This document shows positions 22,975 through 35,261 of a stretch of 64,000 nt of DNA, in pieces. A model generated the notes under the pieces. It was not told the DNA's origin. It saw nothing but the letters and a program-made list of their open reading frames with translations, and made no database searches. The stretch lies in assembly GCF_026914185.1 (NCBI RefSeq), contig NC_070565.1, positions 1,922,001 through 1,986,000 of the forward strand. The letters are read 5' to 3'. The position numbers and the translations under genes are program-made. The first letter of the stretch is position 1, and every line of letters starts with the position of its first letter. This DNA is from Puccinia triticina. Lineage: Eukaryota > Basidiomycota > Pucciniomycetes > Pucciniales > Pucciniaceae.

Positions 22975-24455
22975 GGAGTGTTGGAACCAAACAGTATAAA
23001 AACACTGACCACCAAAGTACCATAGTTCGAAATTGAGGACCTCAACTAAGGGGAGAAAAATAACCAAAATGTTAAATTTCCTCCATGTCAATGTTGTATC
23101 AGCCCTGTTCACATTAGTAATTTTGATGATAATTTTACGGCACTTAGCATAAAATTCACATAAAATTCTTAACTTGTTCAGAATCCTCCAAAACACCCAA
23201 GCAATGATGTGGAATTCAGTTTATAAAATTTTATTCATAAAGCTGTCAAAATTGTAATTAAGTTTTCCATCATCAACTATCTGTCTACTTTTCCTGCAAC
23301 TATACGTATACATACAGGTCTGGACCTGTCTTGACTCTTAGCAAAACAGCAATGTTGCAGTCTTAGATGAACAAGTTCTTGCAATCAACTCAATCAGCCA
23401 TCTCTTTTTTGCCCTCTTCATTGCATCCAACATTGAAAGTTCAACAAGAAGCGTGTTCACACTACTAATTCAATTCATGAAACTTTGGTGGTTGATGTAC
23501 TCAAAATCCCTCCTGGACTGTATTGTGGAAGGGATGAAATCTTGGTACAAGTTGTTGTGCGACATGGCTCTGCCAGCTTGGAATATTGCTCCTTTTACAA
23601 ACTTCCATGAAGCGACTGACAATCGATGGTACTGTCAAGTGCTGCTTTAGGCTGCTGTCTTGGAGTGACACCGTTGGATCTCTTCATGCGGAGCGATCTC
23701 ATGCGGGAGGGCCAATTAGCCAGCCTCTGGGGGGCTTCAAGGTCCACAATCTCTTTATGATTAGTTATTTTTTAATAAGTCCATGTGAGTCTTACCCCAG
23801 CGACGTTTGGACTGCTCCAAGTCCAATCGGGCCCGGCGACACATACCCAGATGTGGCTCACAAAAGTGCACCGCTGCCAGTTTCATCCAGTTTCAGTTGA
23901 TCAGTAACTTTGGACATCGATTTGGCTGCCCGCGGACCGTGCGCGTTGTACCCGGCAGCACACCGGCCGAGCCTCAGCAGGCGCCGGGCCTAGTGGCCCT
24001 GTAGCCGCCGGGAAGGGAGTAGTGGGCAGCGGAAGACCGTCACATTCGTGACTTGCATGTACCAGCTGAAGACGGTAGCACCGGCTAAATCGCCTTGTTG
24101 GCAGAGAAATATGCAATGCACAGTGCTAAGTTTCACTTCCGCTTTATTTTATTTGCAACTTTCTGTTTGTATCTACTACTGCTCAGCTAAAGAGGCTGGC
24201 ACAGGTGACATCATATATGCCCCTAGCTACGTTGCTTGAAATTTCAAGGGTTAGGGGAGCAGTGGTTAGCTTGATTTGCCAAGCAATGCTAAATAAGTTG
24301 GAGACTACTTAAAAGTCATAGGGGTTGAAGAATTGGTCTTACGGGGTCGACTGAGTCAAGACAGCTAAAGATAAATCGGCAGTCATCAAGAGCTTCCCGC
24401 CAACCAATCTCCATCCACTCCGTCTGAAGGGCCACTCGATTGAGGAGGAACGGGA
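22975..24455. other. intergenic, no gene resolved
   Basis: Several short open frames on both strands (for example 23453-23650 plus, and a minus-strand frame around 23510-23650) but none with a recognisable domain or splice structure. GC content rises at 23800-24080 without a clear gene. Confidence 0.4.
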
Positions 24456-25533
24456 ATGGTCGGCTCAATCAGCCCGGGCGCATTGGAGCCCATTTCGGCA
24501 GAAGCATCGGACACACAGCAACATCAGCAACTAGGAGGTATTTCAGGGTCCCAAGTTTCTCATCCCAGCCATCCACTGACAATCCAAAACCTGCCTCCAT
24601 CAGACTTGGTCGTCCGGGGTTTCCGAATCCTGATCGCCGAAAATGAACCAGAGGAATACACTTCTCCTTGGACAACACCTCCTCCAGAATCTGCTGGGGA
24701 AACGCCTCCTCGAGACGCCCAGGCGACGTCTTCTGAACTGATCAGCTCAAAAACAGCGCAATTGACGCGGTTTCGGACGGTCCTTGTACCACGGGTACAT
24801 CGGCTGCCAAAGCGGCTTTTCGACTTACTACCTACAGAACCAGCCCGGTTCACAACTCAAGCAGGTCCTAGACCTCCAACCTGAGCTTGAGCTCATGCTG
24901 GATCAAGTTCGATCCTTCCGATACAATATCCTCAGTCGTGAATCAAGCTCAATATCCGAGTCCTGTGACCAGCACCTCAAAGAACTCAAGGCGCATAGAC
25001 TCTCCTGCCTGGATCACTGCATTGGGGAACACTTGGTGGGGGAAATCTTGGCTCATTGGAAGTATTACATCGAGCTTATCCAAAATCTGGGCCTCTCCTC
25101 GGAAACGTCCCAAGTTCCGTCGGAGGATTCCTCAGTCGAACCGCCGCACGCTCTTTTTACCCCTCTCCTCCAGTGGCAAATCAAGATGATCGCTATCTTG
25201 ATAACTGGAGCTGACTTCCAAGTCATCAAATATTTTTGGCCAGTGTACATTCCCTGGATCAATGAAACTTTTTGCCGATTTGTGGACCTGATCGAAGAAT
25301 TCGAACATGCTATGATTCCCTGCCCAGCGCTAATCAAGGCCGGCCCATTAGTAAGCTTGGCGAAATCAACGTTCCCGGTCTTGAAGCTGTTGAAGATATT
25401 TTTCCACAAAATAAAGGGAGAAATGCGACGCGCAATGGGGCAAGATGGCGTGCCAGGGTTCTTGGATCTGAATTCGTATCAACTGGCTGACCTAAGTATG
25501 CGCGCAACTCAGGATTGCACTTATTGGCAATAA
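24456..25533 (+). CDS. rust-lineage hypothetical protein
   Basis: Best model: exon 1 24456-24785, a 52-bp intron (donor GTACCA, acceptor CTACAG), exon 2 24838-25533, about 341 residues. The first 100 residues are serine/proline-rich. The rest is helical and belongs, as far as I recall, to an expanded family of uncharacterised proteins in Puccinia and Melampsora, recognised by CDQHLKELKAHRLSCL, FWPVYIPWIN and LKLLKIFFHKI...LDLNSYQL. Function unknown. In relatives the protein continues past SYQL; here the last eleven codons lie in a 63-bp perfect palindrome. Either the C-terminus is truncated or the GTATGC at 25496 is a splice donor whose next exon is lost. Confidence 0.55.
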
Positions 25534-25558
25534 GTGCAATCCTGAGTTGCGCGCATAC
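25496..25558. repeat. perfect 63-bp palindrome
   Basis: Two 31-base arms (25496-25526 and 25528-25558) are exact reverse complements around a single central G. The RNA or single strand would form a very stable hairpin. It supplies the stop codon of the preceding gene. Confidence 0.97.
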
Positions 25559-25845
25559 CGAGCAGCCACATTGAATTGAGGGAGTTTTCTCCTTTCAATT
25601 GGTGTTCCGGCCTCTACACTCCAAAGGGTGGGTGTACCTTGAAGCTTGTGCCATAAAAATGACCAACTGACAAATGGAAAAAGCAATGTGTAGGGTGTGG
25701 TACCTCAGAATGAGTGGAGTGCATCCTCCACTCAATGAGCGTCCATGGTCCGCGTACAAGTCAGAATGGCACTCATTGGCCGCGTGGGGGAGAGAGGTGT
25801 GCTGGAAAATCTAGCTACATATTATTGGAGGCCTTTCCGGCAATC

Positions 25846-25942
25846 TGCAGCCCCCTGGACAACCAGATCTGCCGCCAGAAAACTTTCATTTATGCGGGGA
25901 CATGCTGTCCCAGGGGCCGAAGATCTGGTTCTGCAGGGTCTG
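25846..25942. mobile_element. short hairpin MITE, copy 1
   Basis: About 97 bp whose ends (AGCCCCCTG...AACCAGATCTG and CAGATCTGGTTCTGCAGGG-like) are inverted repeats. A second copy is at 39029-39122. Confidence 0.65.
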
Positions 25943-26230
25943 TGAATCTTGTGTACCCGTTGGAATTTAGAGAGCTCTACATTCCCCTCCAAATCCTAAA
26001 TTAAGACACCTACCAAAACCGCAACTAACACACTCAAAAACAGTGAGCGGTAGCGTTAAGAAAACATTTTCCTCTCTAACAAAAATTTGGGTGTCTAAAT
26101 TGAGATGTCGGAGGCTCCCAGACCTCATGACAGGAAGTCATCCAGTCCTCCACTTAATTTAGGACGCTTCACATTTCAATTCAAGGATAATGGAGGACTT
26201 CCCGTCCTCTAAATTGCTTAATCTAGAGGG

Positions 26231-26303
26231 ACAGGCTGAACCTTACTGGCTGGTGAAAATTGATTGATATCAAGTTTTCACCAGCAAACAAGGTTTAGCG
26301 GCC
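26231..26303. repeat. hairpin repeat, copy 1
   Basis: AACCTTACTGGCTGGTGAAAA and its inverse flank a short loop. A close copy is at 28917-28984, and flanking phrases such as GACTTCCCGT are shared. Confidence 0.6.
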
Positions 26304-26370
26304 TCCTTTAATTCAATCCTTTTAGGCGACGGGAAGTCCTCCAATTGGATTCCCTGAATAAAATTACTTA

Positions 26371-27915
26371 GGCCCCATTTGGACGCCCCAATTTTGGTTA
26401 TAAATCGTGTGACTTATAACAGGGGGTGCTTGGGGTATAACACCTCATTTATATGTGTTTGGGCCAGCCAGTTATATCGTAAAATTCATTACTTGGTATA
26501 ACGGGAAATTTATTCCCCCAGCCATTCCGGAAATAGAGGTCCTGACCTCTATTTCAGGGTGATAAATGGCTGGCCCATGGCTACATACATATGTACTGGC
26601 CAGTCATCTAGGGAGTACTACACAACCTCCCAATGACCAGTCAACTGGTCATTGAAGAGCATGCATCAACTTCTGGATGGCCGGTTTGACAGCCCATCCA
26701 GAGGAGACCCTCTTGATGACCGTTCAACTGGTCATCAAAGGGGACTTCACCTCTTGATGAACCAACCAGTCATTGAGAGGGACTCTAAACCCTCTCGACA
26801 ACCGGACGAGTCATTGAGAGGGATTCTACACCCTCTCCATGACTGGTTGAAACCAGTCATTGAGAGGGACTCTACACCCTCTCAATGTTTGGTCAACCAC
26901 TCATCAAGAGGGTGAGTCCCTCTCGATGACCGGATGATTCTACACCCTCTTGATGAGTGGTTGACCAGATATTGAGAGGGTGTAGAGTCCCTCTTGGTGA
27001 CCGGTCAAGCAGTCATGAAGAGGGACCGGTCAAGCAGTCATAGAGGGATTCTACACCCTCTTGATGACTGCTTGACCAGTCATTGAGAGGATGTAGAATC
27101 CCACTCAATGACTGTGTGACTGCTTGACCGGTCACCGAGAGGGACTCTACACCCTCTCAATATCCAGTCAACCACTCATCAAGAGGGTGTAGAATCCCTC
27201 TTGATCCAGTCATCAAGAGGGACTCACTGTCTTGATGAGTGGTTGACCGGACATCAAGAGGGTGTAGAGTCCCTCTTGATCCGGTCATCAAGAGGGTGTA
27301 GAGTCCCTCTTGATGACTGGTTTCAACCAGTCATGGAGAGGGTGTAGAATCCCTCTCAATCATGACTTGTCCGGCTGTTGAGAGGGTGTAGAGTCCCTCT
27401 TGATGACTGGTTTCAACCAGTCATGGAGAGGGTGTAGAATCCCTCTCAATGACTTGTCTGGTCGTCAAGAGGGTGTAGAGTCCCTCTTGATGACTGGTTG
27501 GGTCATCAAGAGGTGAAGTCCCCTTCAATGACCGGTTGAACGGTCATTGAGAGGGTGTCCTCTGGATGGCCTGTCAAACCAGCCATCCAGAAGTTGATGT
27601 GTGCTCTTCCACGACTTGGTGGACTGGTCATCAAGAGGCCGTGTCCTTCCTCTTTGAGACCGGTTGACTGGTCACCAAGAGGGTGCGTAGGAAGTACTCC
27701 TCCAGCCTACATACATATATAGCTCTGCCTGCCTTGGTTTGCCAAACAGTCCTGTTATAAATGGACTCAAATGTATTCTGGAGTGGATGTGCCAAACAGA
27801 CATGTGATAAATCTGATGATTTTTGGATTGGGTTTATTACAGTTGGATTTCACATTGGGTGTTATGTATTTTATTATGCAATTTATCATATCACACCAGG
27901 CGTCCAAACGGGGCC
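26371..27915. mobile_element. PIF/Harbinger (Tourist-like) MITE carrying a minisatellite
   Basis: Ends GGCCCCATTTGGACGCC and GGCGTCCAAACGGGGCC form the terminal inverted repeat. TTA lies on both sides (26368-26370 and 27916-27918). TTA duplication plus GGCC..TTTGG ends is the PIF/Harbinger pattern. Subterminal DNA is AT-rich; the middle kilobase is GATGACCGG minisatellite. No transposase. Confidence 0.82.
26605..27690. repeat. GATGACCGG minisatellite, tract 3 (largest)
   Basis: About 1.1 kb of alternating inverted units: CCCTCTTGATGACCGGTT and complement, joined by TGTAGAGT or TGTAGAAT. Wholly inside the Tourist-like MITE. Confidence 0.92.
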
Positions 27916-27959
27916 TTAAACTTTGAGGTTTGGAAAATCATTGAAAAAAATCACTCCCT

Positions 27960-28275
27960 CCTGAAAAAAAATGCTAACTGAGTGCGCTCAGCCAAAAAAA
28001 TAAAAATGTGTCAGACTGAGTAAAAAACAATGGGGCACATTTTTGGGGTGATTTGTTGGACGGGCCAGTATGAGGCCCGCATGGGCCCCTACCAAGCCCA
28101 TTGGGCCCATTGAAAAAGTAGTATTTGTTTGGAATTCCCATGCTCTGCTAAGATGTGAAATGGCTCAAACTGAATAAAAAACATGGGGGCACATTTTTGG
28201 GGAGTTTTTTTTTCACAGGCCTGCATGAGGCCCACATTGCCCCCACAAAGCCCACTGGGCCCACTGGAAGAGTTG
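27960..28275. repeat. GGGCCCA-rich dispersed repeat, two units
   Basis: Two units of roughly 150 bp, each with AAAAACATGGGG.CACATTTTTGGGG followed by GGCCCGCATGGGCCC-like palindromes. More units lie at 36575-37290. Confidence 0.7.
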
Positions 28276-28277
28276 TT

Positions 28278-28392
28278 GTAATTAACGGACTTACTTTGCG
28301 CACTGCAGAAAACTCTTTGCGCACTGTGGGGGTTGTTGTCTCGACGTCCAGCCCCCAGTGTGTGCTTCTGCCAGGGCTCTTCGCGCACTGCA
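28278..28392 (+). repeat. GCGCACTG repeat (family D), copy 1
   Basis: GGACTTACTT start, GCGCACTG several times and a GGGGGTTG...CAGCCCCC stem. Other copies: 31075-31172 (inverted) and 47365-47470. Confidence 0.8.
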
Positions 28393-28437
28393 CAAGAATA
28401 GCTAGCTTTTCTGTGGTTTTTTCTCCATACATTTACG

Positions 28438-28813
28438 GTGTTCAAAGTTGGTTTGCAAGTTTTATGCATGCATAAATCATAAAATCATAAAATCTTTTTT
28501 GCAGGGAATATAACTGTCTGATTATGTAATACAAAATTTCCTCACCAAAATATTTTTATGATTTTGTGATTTATGCATGCGTAAAATTAGGGTGTTCAAA
28601 GTTGACTTGCATAAAATCATAACACCATAAAATTGTAAAATTCTGAGGTGAAAAAAATATGTACACCCAAACACTCAAATTAGAGCAACATTTCTAAAAT
28701 GGTACATATAAAATCATCATTTGAAAGTTTTATGATTTTATGATTTTATGCAATGAAAATTTTATGATTTCAACTTTGAACACCTTAAATTATGCAAACC
28801 AACTTTGAACAAC
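28438..28813. repeat. AT-rich inverted repeat
   Basis: Starts GTGTTCAAAGTTGGTTTGCA and ends with its inverse, with repeated ATAAAATCATAAAAT phrases between. Probably a decayed MITE. Confidence 0.55.
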
Positions 28814-28916
28814 ATAATTGTCAAAGGTGGTAATCATCACCTCTCTGAAATTTTCTTGAGGTACTGGAAGACTTCCCGTAGGATCTACGCCCCCTGTACA
28901 GACTAAAATTTCACAG

Positions 28917-28984
28917 ATCTAAACCTTACTTGCTGGTGAAAAGTGATTGAGATCAAGTTCTCACCAGCCAGTAAGGTTTAACCT
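28917..28984. repeat. hairpin repeat, copy 2
   Basis: Close copy of 26231-26303: TAAACCTTACTTGCTGG and its inverse around a loop. Confidence 0.65.
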
Positions 28985-29205
28985 GGCCTGACAGATCTGA
29001 ATTTTTAGCCCACGGGAAGTCATCCACTGGGGGCTCTCCTTCCAACAGAAGAAAATTATGAAATAATTAATTTAAAAAATAATACTCGGGTCCCCTTGAG
29101 GGGGTTAAACAGCAGACACCCGAGGAAGGGGATGAACCCCGGGGGTCTCAGTCGTACATAGATACAAGGTCATCATAACCCTTTTCACTCTGCCGACAAA
29201 CGACA

Positions 29206-30428
29206 ATGGTCGATCCTCTCAGGCCCATTGCTGCCTTACCGGACACAAAAAATGGCGTCAAACCTTTGGAAAATCACCAAGATTATAGTCCGGCAGTCAA
29301 GAACTCATCAAAAGCTGACAAAACCGGTGAGTCTGAACTGAATCATGCGATTCCGACGCCTCGTGAGTCCTCTTGTCTGGAAGTCAAAACCGCAACAAAA
29401 ACTGACCAAACCAGTTTCAACCATCCTACAGCCCACACCATCCACCAAAAACTCACAACTTCAGGAGAACAAGCAAGACCGTATCAAGGGTGAAGAAGTT
29501 TCACATCATGGCCTTCTACGATGGCGGCGAGCCGATGCGTTCGCAAACGACAAAGACGTCGGCTTGAGAGTGTCGGCGCTCAAACAAGTCGTCAAGTACG
29601 AAGATAATACGACGGAACGACCAGATCGTCTAAGTACTCCACTGTCCCCCCGTCGACCTGGACTAGACGACCGCCCCCCCCCCCCCTCACCTCCCGAGCC
29701 CGTGGTGGCTGAAGACGCTCCTCCTTCCCTCCCCGACGCTCCTGCTCGATCCCACCCCGCTGCTGCCTCTCAGCCCTACCATCAAGGAGGCCACCAGCTT
29801 CCGCACACGCAAGTCGTTCGGGGAGGAGCTTGGACTGAGCGGCGCGGACGCCGAGGCCATCAACCGGCTCAAGGGCACCTTCGACGACGACGACGACGAC
29901 GACGACGAAGACCACGCCGCCTCCCCGTCTCTCGACGAGCCAGAGGCCGTCGTCGCCCCCGCGTGCCCCGCTGTCGCCCCCCTGCCCGTCTCCACCTCGC
30001 CCCCAGACGACGGTGGACGCCCCGCCGGACCCCAACACAAGCGCCACAAAGTGACCATCAAGGACTTCGAGATCATGCGCTGTCCTACGCCGCGAAGATC
30101 GCCGAAAGCGTCATGTCCTTGCACCGCTCCGGGGTGATCTTTCGGCAAGATTGAATTTGTGCTCACCCACTTCATCCTCTCCAAACATCCAGTTGGGGAG
30201 CTTGAGGACCATCCACTTGGATCGGACTTCCCGCCTCTGACGAGTAATACATTGATTGAATCGGAGGGATGTGTCCTCGCCCCCCAAACCCTGGGCAATT
30301 TGGAGGTCGACCAGGGTCGCACAGTCGGCCAATCTGGCCGCATGGCTGATGATTCATTCAAGGATGTAATGTTGACTTCCTGGCAAGATAGTATGGCTAA
30401 GTTTGAGAAGGCTTTGGCCGCCCGCTGA
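29206..30428 (+). pseudogene. unresolved GC-rich gene or gene remnant
   Basis: A GC-rich block with open stretches in all three plus-strand frames and a likely poly(A) signal downstream. One frame (about 29770-30130) reads RKSFGEELGLSGADAEAI, then an aspartate run encoded by a GAC triplet repeat, then KRHKVTIKDFE. It appears to continue in a second frame as YAAKIAESVMSLHRSG and in a third as the C-terminus ending MAKFEKALAAR (stop 30426-30428). The frame changes could be introns or frameshifts; I could not build a clean model. The start is uncertain: ATG 29206 opens 95 codons, and another ATG is at 29512. No family recognised. Homopolymer and triplet runs (13 C near 29680, GAC repeats near 29885) invite sequencing or replication errors. 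Confidence 0.4.
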
Positions 30429-30511
30429 CCCTCAAATGTTGTGCTATCTTTGTCTTCATCTTTTCCTCTTGATTTGGCGATGCCCTATGTCTCTGGTTGT
30501 TTTTGATTTGA

Positions 30512-30517
30512 AATAAA
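30512..30517 (+). terminator. poly(A) signal AATAAA
   Basis: AATAAA 84 bases after the stop at 30428, with a T-rich stretch before it, supporting a plus-strand transcript for the block above. Confidence 0.45.
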
Positions 30518-30770
30518 GTACATGACCATATGCTTCACCACTGCTGAAATTCATTTGTTCCAACTTACTCATGGATTGCTTTAAAAACCCCTTGAGATAC
30601 ACTCCCTTGAATACACACTCCTTTGGATAAAAGCAAATTTCCCCAAGTAAAACTTGAATTTCAATGATATACCTCTTCAAGGGGGGCCAGGTTATATTCT
30701 TAAAGCTAGAAAGAGCTTTCACAGCTTTGATCAAGCTAATCAGGAGAGCAGCAAGTTGATCACTGCCCCA

Positions 30771-31172
30771 ACATTCTTAAATTACAGCAATACCTATTTG
30801 ACATACGGACAGGCTAGGGGAAATTCTGAAAATTATCAGGCTATGAATTTGCATGTGTATTGTTATACTGTAAAATTTTTGTGGCTACTGGGTCACAGAA
30901 GGCTGTATTACAGGTGCCTCCTGAATTAAAATATGATTCTTTTGTCTCAATTTTCTGTAGGTTCAAGGAAAGCCCCAATTGACTCATTTATTTTCTTAGG
31001 GCATTATAAAAGGTCGCTCTATCAATCCCTCAAAGAATATCTTAAAAAAAGCCAGCCATTTTTTTGGGGGAATACACAGTGCGCAAAGAGCCGTGGCGGA
31101 AGCGGGCACTGGGGGCTGGACGTCGAGACAACAACCTCCGCAGTGCGCAAAGTAAGTCCAATAATTAATTCT
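30771..31172 (-). repeat. long family D repeat, inverted copy
   Basis: Reverse complement resembles 47365-47765 over about 390 bp, including the GCGCACTG end at 31075-31172. Confidence 0.75.
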
Positions 31173-31259
31173 TCTCTTATGCAGCCTGTCACCCAAAGAC
31201 AACTGAGCTTGACCCTGGTAACATGACAAGCAATGTAAACACATGTAAGGCTTGATCCC

Positions 31260-32692
31260 AGGATACAACAAAGGGTAGTTACGTTACGTTGTGTTATCCG
31301 CGCAATTTTGGTAACGTAACTATCCCCGTTATCCGGGGCCCCCCGTTACTTTACTAGTAACGGGGCCATTTTAGGCCCCGCGCCTAGCGTAACAGGCCTC
31401 ATTTTCGAGGCATGTTATTGCGTTATCCCCCGGATAACGCAATAACGGACCGTTTAAGGCTTTTTAGCCGCATTTTTTGCCCGTTCTCAGGGGCTCCGCG
31501 CGCCCGGATAACGCAAAAAGCATTAAAAAAACCGGCTTATTGTGGTGCGATAACGTAATTGCACCGCCATTATGCGTAACGCGTAGATAACGACAAAAAT
31601 TCCATTACGTTGTGGGACTACTCTGAGGGAAGAATAGAGCTTGAGAGGGATTTGGTGCTTGAAGGGCTGCCTCTCAGGGGAACAAGAAAAAGAATATAAG
31701 AGTATGGACTATTAAGGAAAGGTGTGGCTATAGAGGATTCTTGAGGTATGTCTAAGGGTTTAATTTCTACTAATCTAATAGCAAGGTAAAGGTAATGTAA
31801 AGTCTGTCTAACCTGATATATTTGGCATAGACTTATAAAGCTTGTCCACTCTGATTTAATGGCATAAGCTAGGCTAGTGAATGGTGACCAGTGATCTGAA
31901 TTACTTTGACAGGATCTGATGGGGAACAAATGAAGAGGAAAACAACCCAGTTTATATACACAAGAAAGAGGAGCCATGAGGAAACAAGGATAACCTGAAG
32001 GGAAGCATAGAACATTCTACTTCTATAGGATGAAACAGCCATGTGGTCAGAGTAGTGGGTCAATGAGTCACATGATGGTGTACTAGTGGGTGGGGATGAT
32101 GCCATCTTCTGGGGGCTATGATTCAATCTTCCTAGTTGGAGGAGGGGATATGTGAGACATAACATGGGTAGAATATTCTATGATCTAAGATAGGAGGAGT
32201 CAGGTGTTTCAGGAAGTGTTTCAGGAAGAAGTAATCTAAGGATCTAAGATAGGAGGAGTCAGGTGTTTCAGGAAGTTTTTCAGGAAGTAATAATCTAGGT
32301 GGGGTTTGGGGCTATGTCTAGTATAATGTGTATCATGTTGGATGTGGAGGGTGAAGGGTTTCAAGGGTGCTTGTACATATTTGAGCACATGGTTCTAAGG
32401 AAAAACTAGAAGAAGAGGGTAACATGTGATCTGGGTAGATGTTTGAGACTAGGGAGAGGGTTTATCCAAGTGAGGGTGAGTGTGGGAAGAGTGAATACTA
32501 TTATCCAGGGTATTACCATTGAGTGGGGATGTTAAGGGCCTTGGGCTTTGCTGACAAGGGGGCCAGAGGTATGGGATTTAGTCTTGAGGTGTGACAGCCT
32601 TGTGATTGATGGTTTCTGGGTAGATCAGGATTGGCTTACCACAACGTTACTGTTATCTACACATTACATGTAGCGTAACTACCCTTTGGTGC
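31260..32692. mobile_element. GTTAC-rich TIR element, split by an LTR
   Basis: Left AAAGGGTAGTTACG and right CGTAACTACCCTTT form terminal inverted repeats. Without the inserted LTR (31611-32643) the element would be about 400 bp. The interior is full of GTTAC/GTAAC and GTTATC motifs. Similar to the element at 62803-63977. Confidence 0.6.
31611..32643 (+). repeat. solo LTR, LTR-B family (1033 bp)
   Basis: Starts TGTGGGACTACTC and ends ACCACA, flanked by 4-bp ACGT on both sides (31607-31610, 32644-32647). Related to LTR-B at 33392 in the first 60 bases and at AAAGGTGTGGCT. Confidence 0.75.
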
Positions 32693-32894
32693 AGGATATA
32701 TGTCAAATGGGCAAAATTTGGTAACCGTACAGTGAATTGAGCACCAGATGCAACAGCGCACCTAGCTTACACCACCCGCAAATGGGTGTGGTTTTCTCTG
32801 TAGCCACACCCAGTGGTTTTCCCTCAAAACTCGTGCGGCCCCCCAAAAACTCCTGCGGCCCCTGGACCCCCTAGCTGCATATCATTTGGGGTCC

Positions 32895-33391
32895 TTATGG
32901 GGCCAACCGGTCATCAGCATAAATCTCAATGACCAGCGAGCTGGCTGGTCATTGAGGTTGTACAAAAGTACCCCAATGACCATCTGAACGGTCATCAAGG
33001 TATACATAAGCCTTGATGACCGGCCATCTGGCTGGTTATTGAGGTACATTGTACCTTGATGACCAGAGCCAATCAATCATCAAGGCATAAACCTCAATGA
33101 CCGGAGCCAACCAATCATCAAGGCATAAACCTTGATGACCGGAGCCAACCAATCATCAAGGCATAAACCTCAATGACCGGAGCCGGCCGGTCATCTGTAT
33201 ACTTCAATGACCATCTCAATTGAATGGTCATCTAGGTGTATGCCTTGATGACCGGTTGGCTCCGGTCATCAAGGACCTCGATGACCGGAGCCCACCACTC
33301 ATCTGAATACCACACCTTGATGACCGTTCTCAATGACCGTCTCAATTGAACCGTCATCAAGGTGTATGCTTTGATGACCGGTCGGCTCTGG
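32895..33391. repeat. GATGACCGG minisatellite, tract 4
   Basis: Units CTTGATGACCGGAGCC and CCGGTCATCAAGG with GTGTATGC spacers. Continues after LTR-B at 35262. Confidence 0.9.
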
Positions 33392-35261
33392 TGTGGAACT
33401 ACTCAAAGGGGAAAATAGAGCTTGGAAAGGAAATGGATAGCAACACTAGTACTAATGTAAGCTATGCAAGGGTGCTGATGAGGCTGCCTTCCTGACTAAC
33501 GCTGAGGGGATGAGAGTAACACTAAGAAAAAAGAAGAAAAGGTGTGGCTGATTTCTACTTGATCTTAGGAGCTAGTACTATGAGCTGAACTACTGACTAC
33601 TGAGGGTGAGAGGGTTGGAGCAGTGATGGAAGAGGGGAAAGCAATGGCAATAGTTCAATAGCAATGGGTTCAAGAGCAACAGCAATGATATCAAAATGAG
33701 CAATAGGTGATGAGTGACTTCTACTATAATTTTTGTATAAAATCTCTGCATAAATTTTCCATGAGGTACAAGTGAGGGGGGAAGCACAGTTCTTATGTTA
33801 AGGAGGGATGAGCACAGACAATGAGGAATTCTGGCTATGGGAATAAAGACTGTACAAATGGGGAAGGGTTCTGGCTATGGGAAGAAAAGACTGTACAAAT
33901 GGGGAAAGCGATGTGAACATAGTAACAACTTGTAATGATGAGCACTACAGAAAGTGTCAGCCTTAGAGTCATCTCAGCTGACCTAAAGTCTGCCTTTTTC
34001 TACTTTATACATATGAATTACTTCATATCTTTTTCATCTTAAGAGATAACCTTGTTTAGACTTCATATTCTGTTTTTTCATGCAATTTTAACCCTAGTTA
34101 CAACTTACCAATTCTTTGTAACTATACTCCTTCCCTGAATTACTGAGTTGTGGCGCACATGCGCAGTTGTGACGTGTCAGCGCTATCAGGCGCGCCAAAC
34201 CACATGTACATATGTAAATTACATAAGCAAACTGTGAAAATTTTTGTAGTCAGGATCCCCCTTGCCTGAGGCGGATCTACAGACTTCAGCACACCAGAAC
34301 CACACCCCAAATAACCCCAGGATTACCACACTCCCAGTATACCTACCGTCACAGGCGCCTAGGATATTGACAGTAAGTAACCTCTTTCACTGAACCTTGT
34401 TTATCTCAGAGGTACAACTCTGTGTCTTGCTTGATCTGCTCTTTTCTGCTGGCCTTTGCCTCATTCTTGATCACAGGGCTGTCCCTTCTTAACTGCTTCT
34501 TTTTCTGTGGTTTTTGTAAGAAACAAACCACATAGGTTTCCCTTTAAGAACCTTGACTATCCAGAAGGAAGCTAAAAAATTGTGGCTGGATTAAACTTAT
34601 CTAATTCAGAGACCCTCCATGTTTCTTTGGTGAGAGGAGGCTGTTGCACTCTCTAGCACAGCTTGGCAGCACTCTTCTGAAGAGGTAGCATTGCCAGTGG
34701 ACGTGCATTCCCACCTGAATAACCTTGAATATCTGCAAATCTTGATTCTGCTCAGTTTCCCTCTCTCTTTATCTTTCTCTCTTATATTTGTATTTTCTTT
34801 ATCCAAAGAAATCCAAATATTGCCCCCCCATTTCTTGTGTCCTGTTGTCACCATAGAGACTCAGGCTCACAGAAAGAGGTAAGCACAGATCCAATGATGT
34901 AATGTGTACAATAGCCATAGTACATAATGAGTAATGTATGTAAAGAGTTTAGTATGTGAGAAGATATTTGTAAAAAGAATTTAATGTAATGATTCAAGTA
35001 AGTTACTAATGAAATGAGTGTTGTAGCTAATGAAGACTGCAAGTTTTTCTGTAAGTCTTATATCCTCTATAACTATTGAACCATTGAAGATAAAGGGGTA
35101 CTATGTGTGAGTGACTATAGGTGAAATGAGGCGTAGAATCTGAATATGCAAAAATAATGAAGTATTTGTGGAGGGGTGTTGGGTAATAGGCAGTGTAATG
35201 ATGAATATGTGTAAGGAAAAGATAATAAAATACTACTTATGGTTTGGAATGGAGCACCACA
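33392..35261 (+). repeat. solo LTR-B with nested LTR-A
   Basis: TGTGGAACTACTC to GAGCACCACA, with CTGG on both sides (33388-33391, 35262-35265). Without the nested LTR-A it is about 950 bp. The minisatellite reads through if LTR-B is removed, so this is a clean solo LTR with 4-bp duplication. Fragments of the family are at 20683-21045 and 59733-60476. Confidence 0.88.
33955..34871 (+). repeat. solo LTR-A nested in LTR-B
   Basis: TGTCAGCC to GCTCACA, 917 bp, with the 5-bp duplication GAAAG (33950-33954, 34872-34876). Confidence 0.95.

Noticed and set aside
29592..30361. Antisense ORFs of 150-224 codons
   Set aside because: They mirror the GC-rich plus-strand block and its GAC triplet run (poly-Ser or poly-Val in antisense); the poly(A) signal favours the plus strand.
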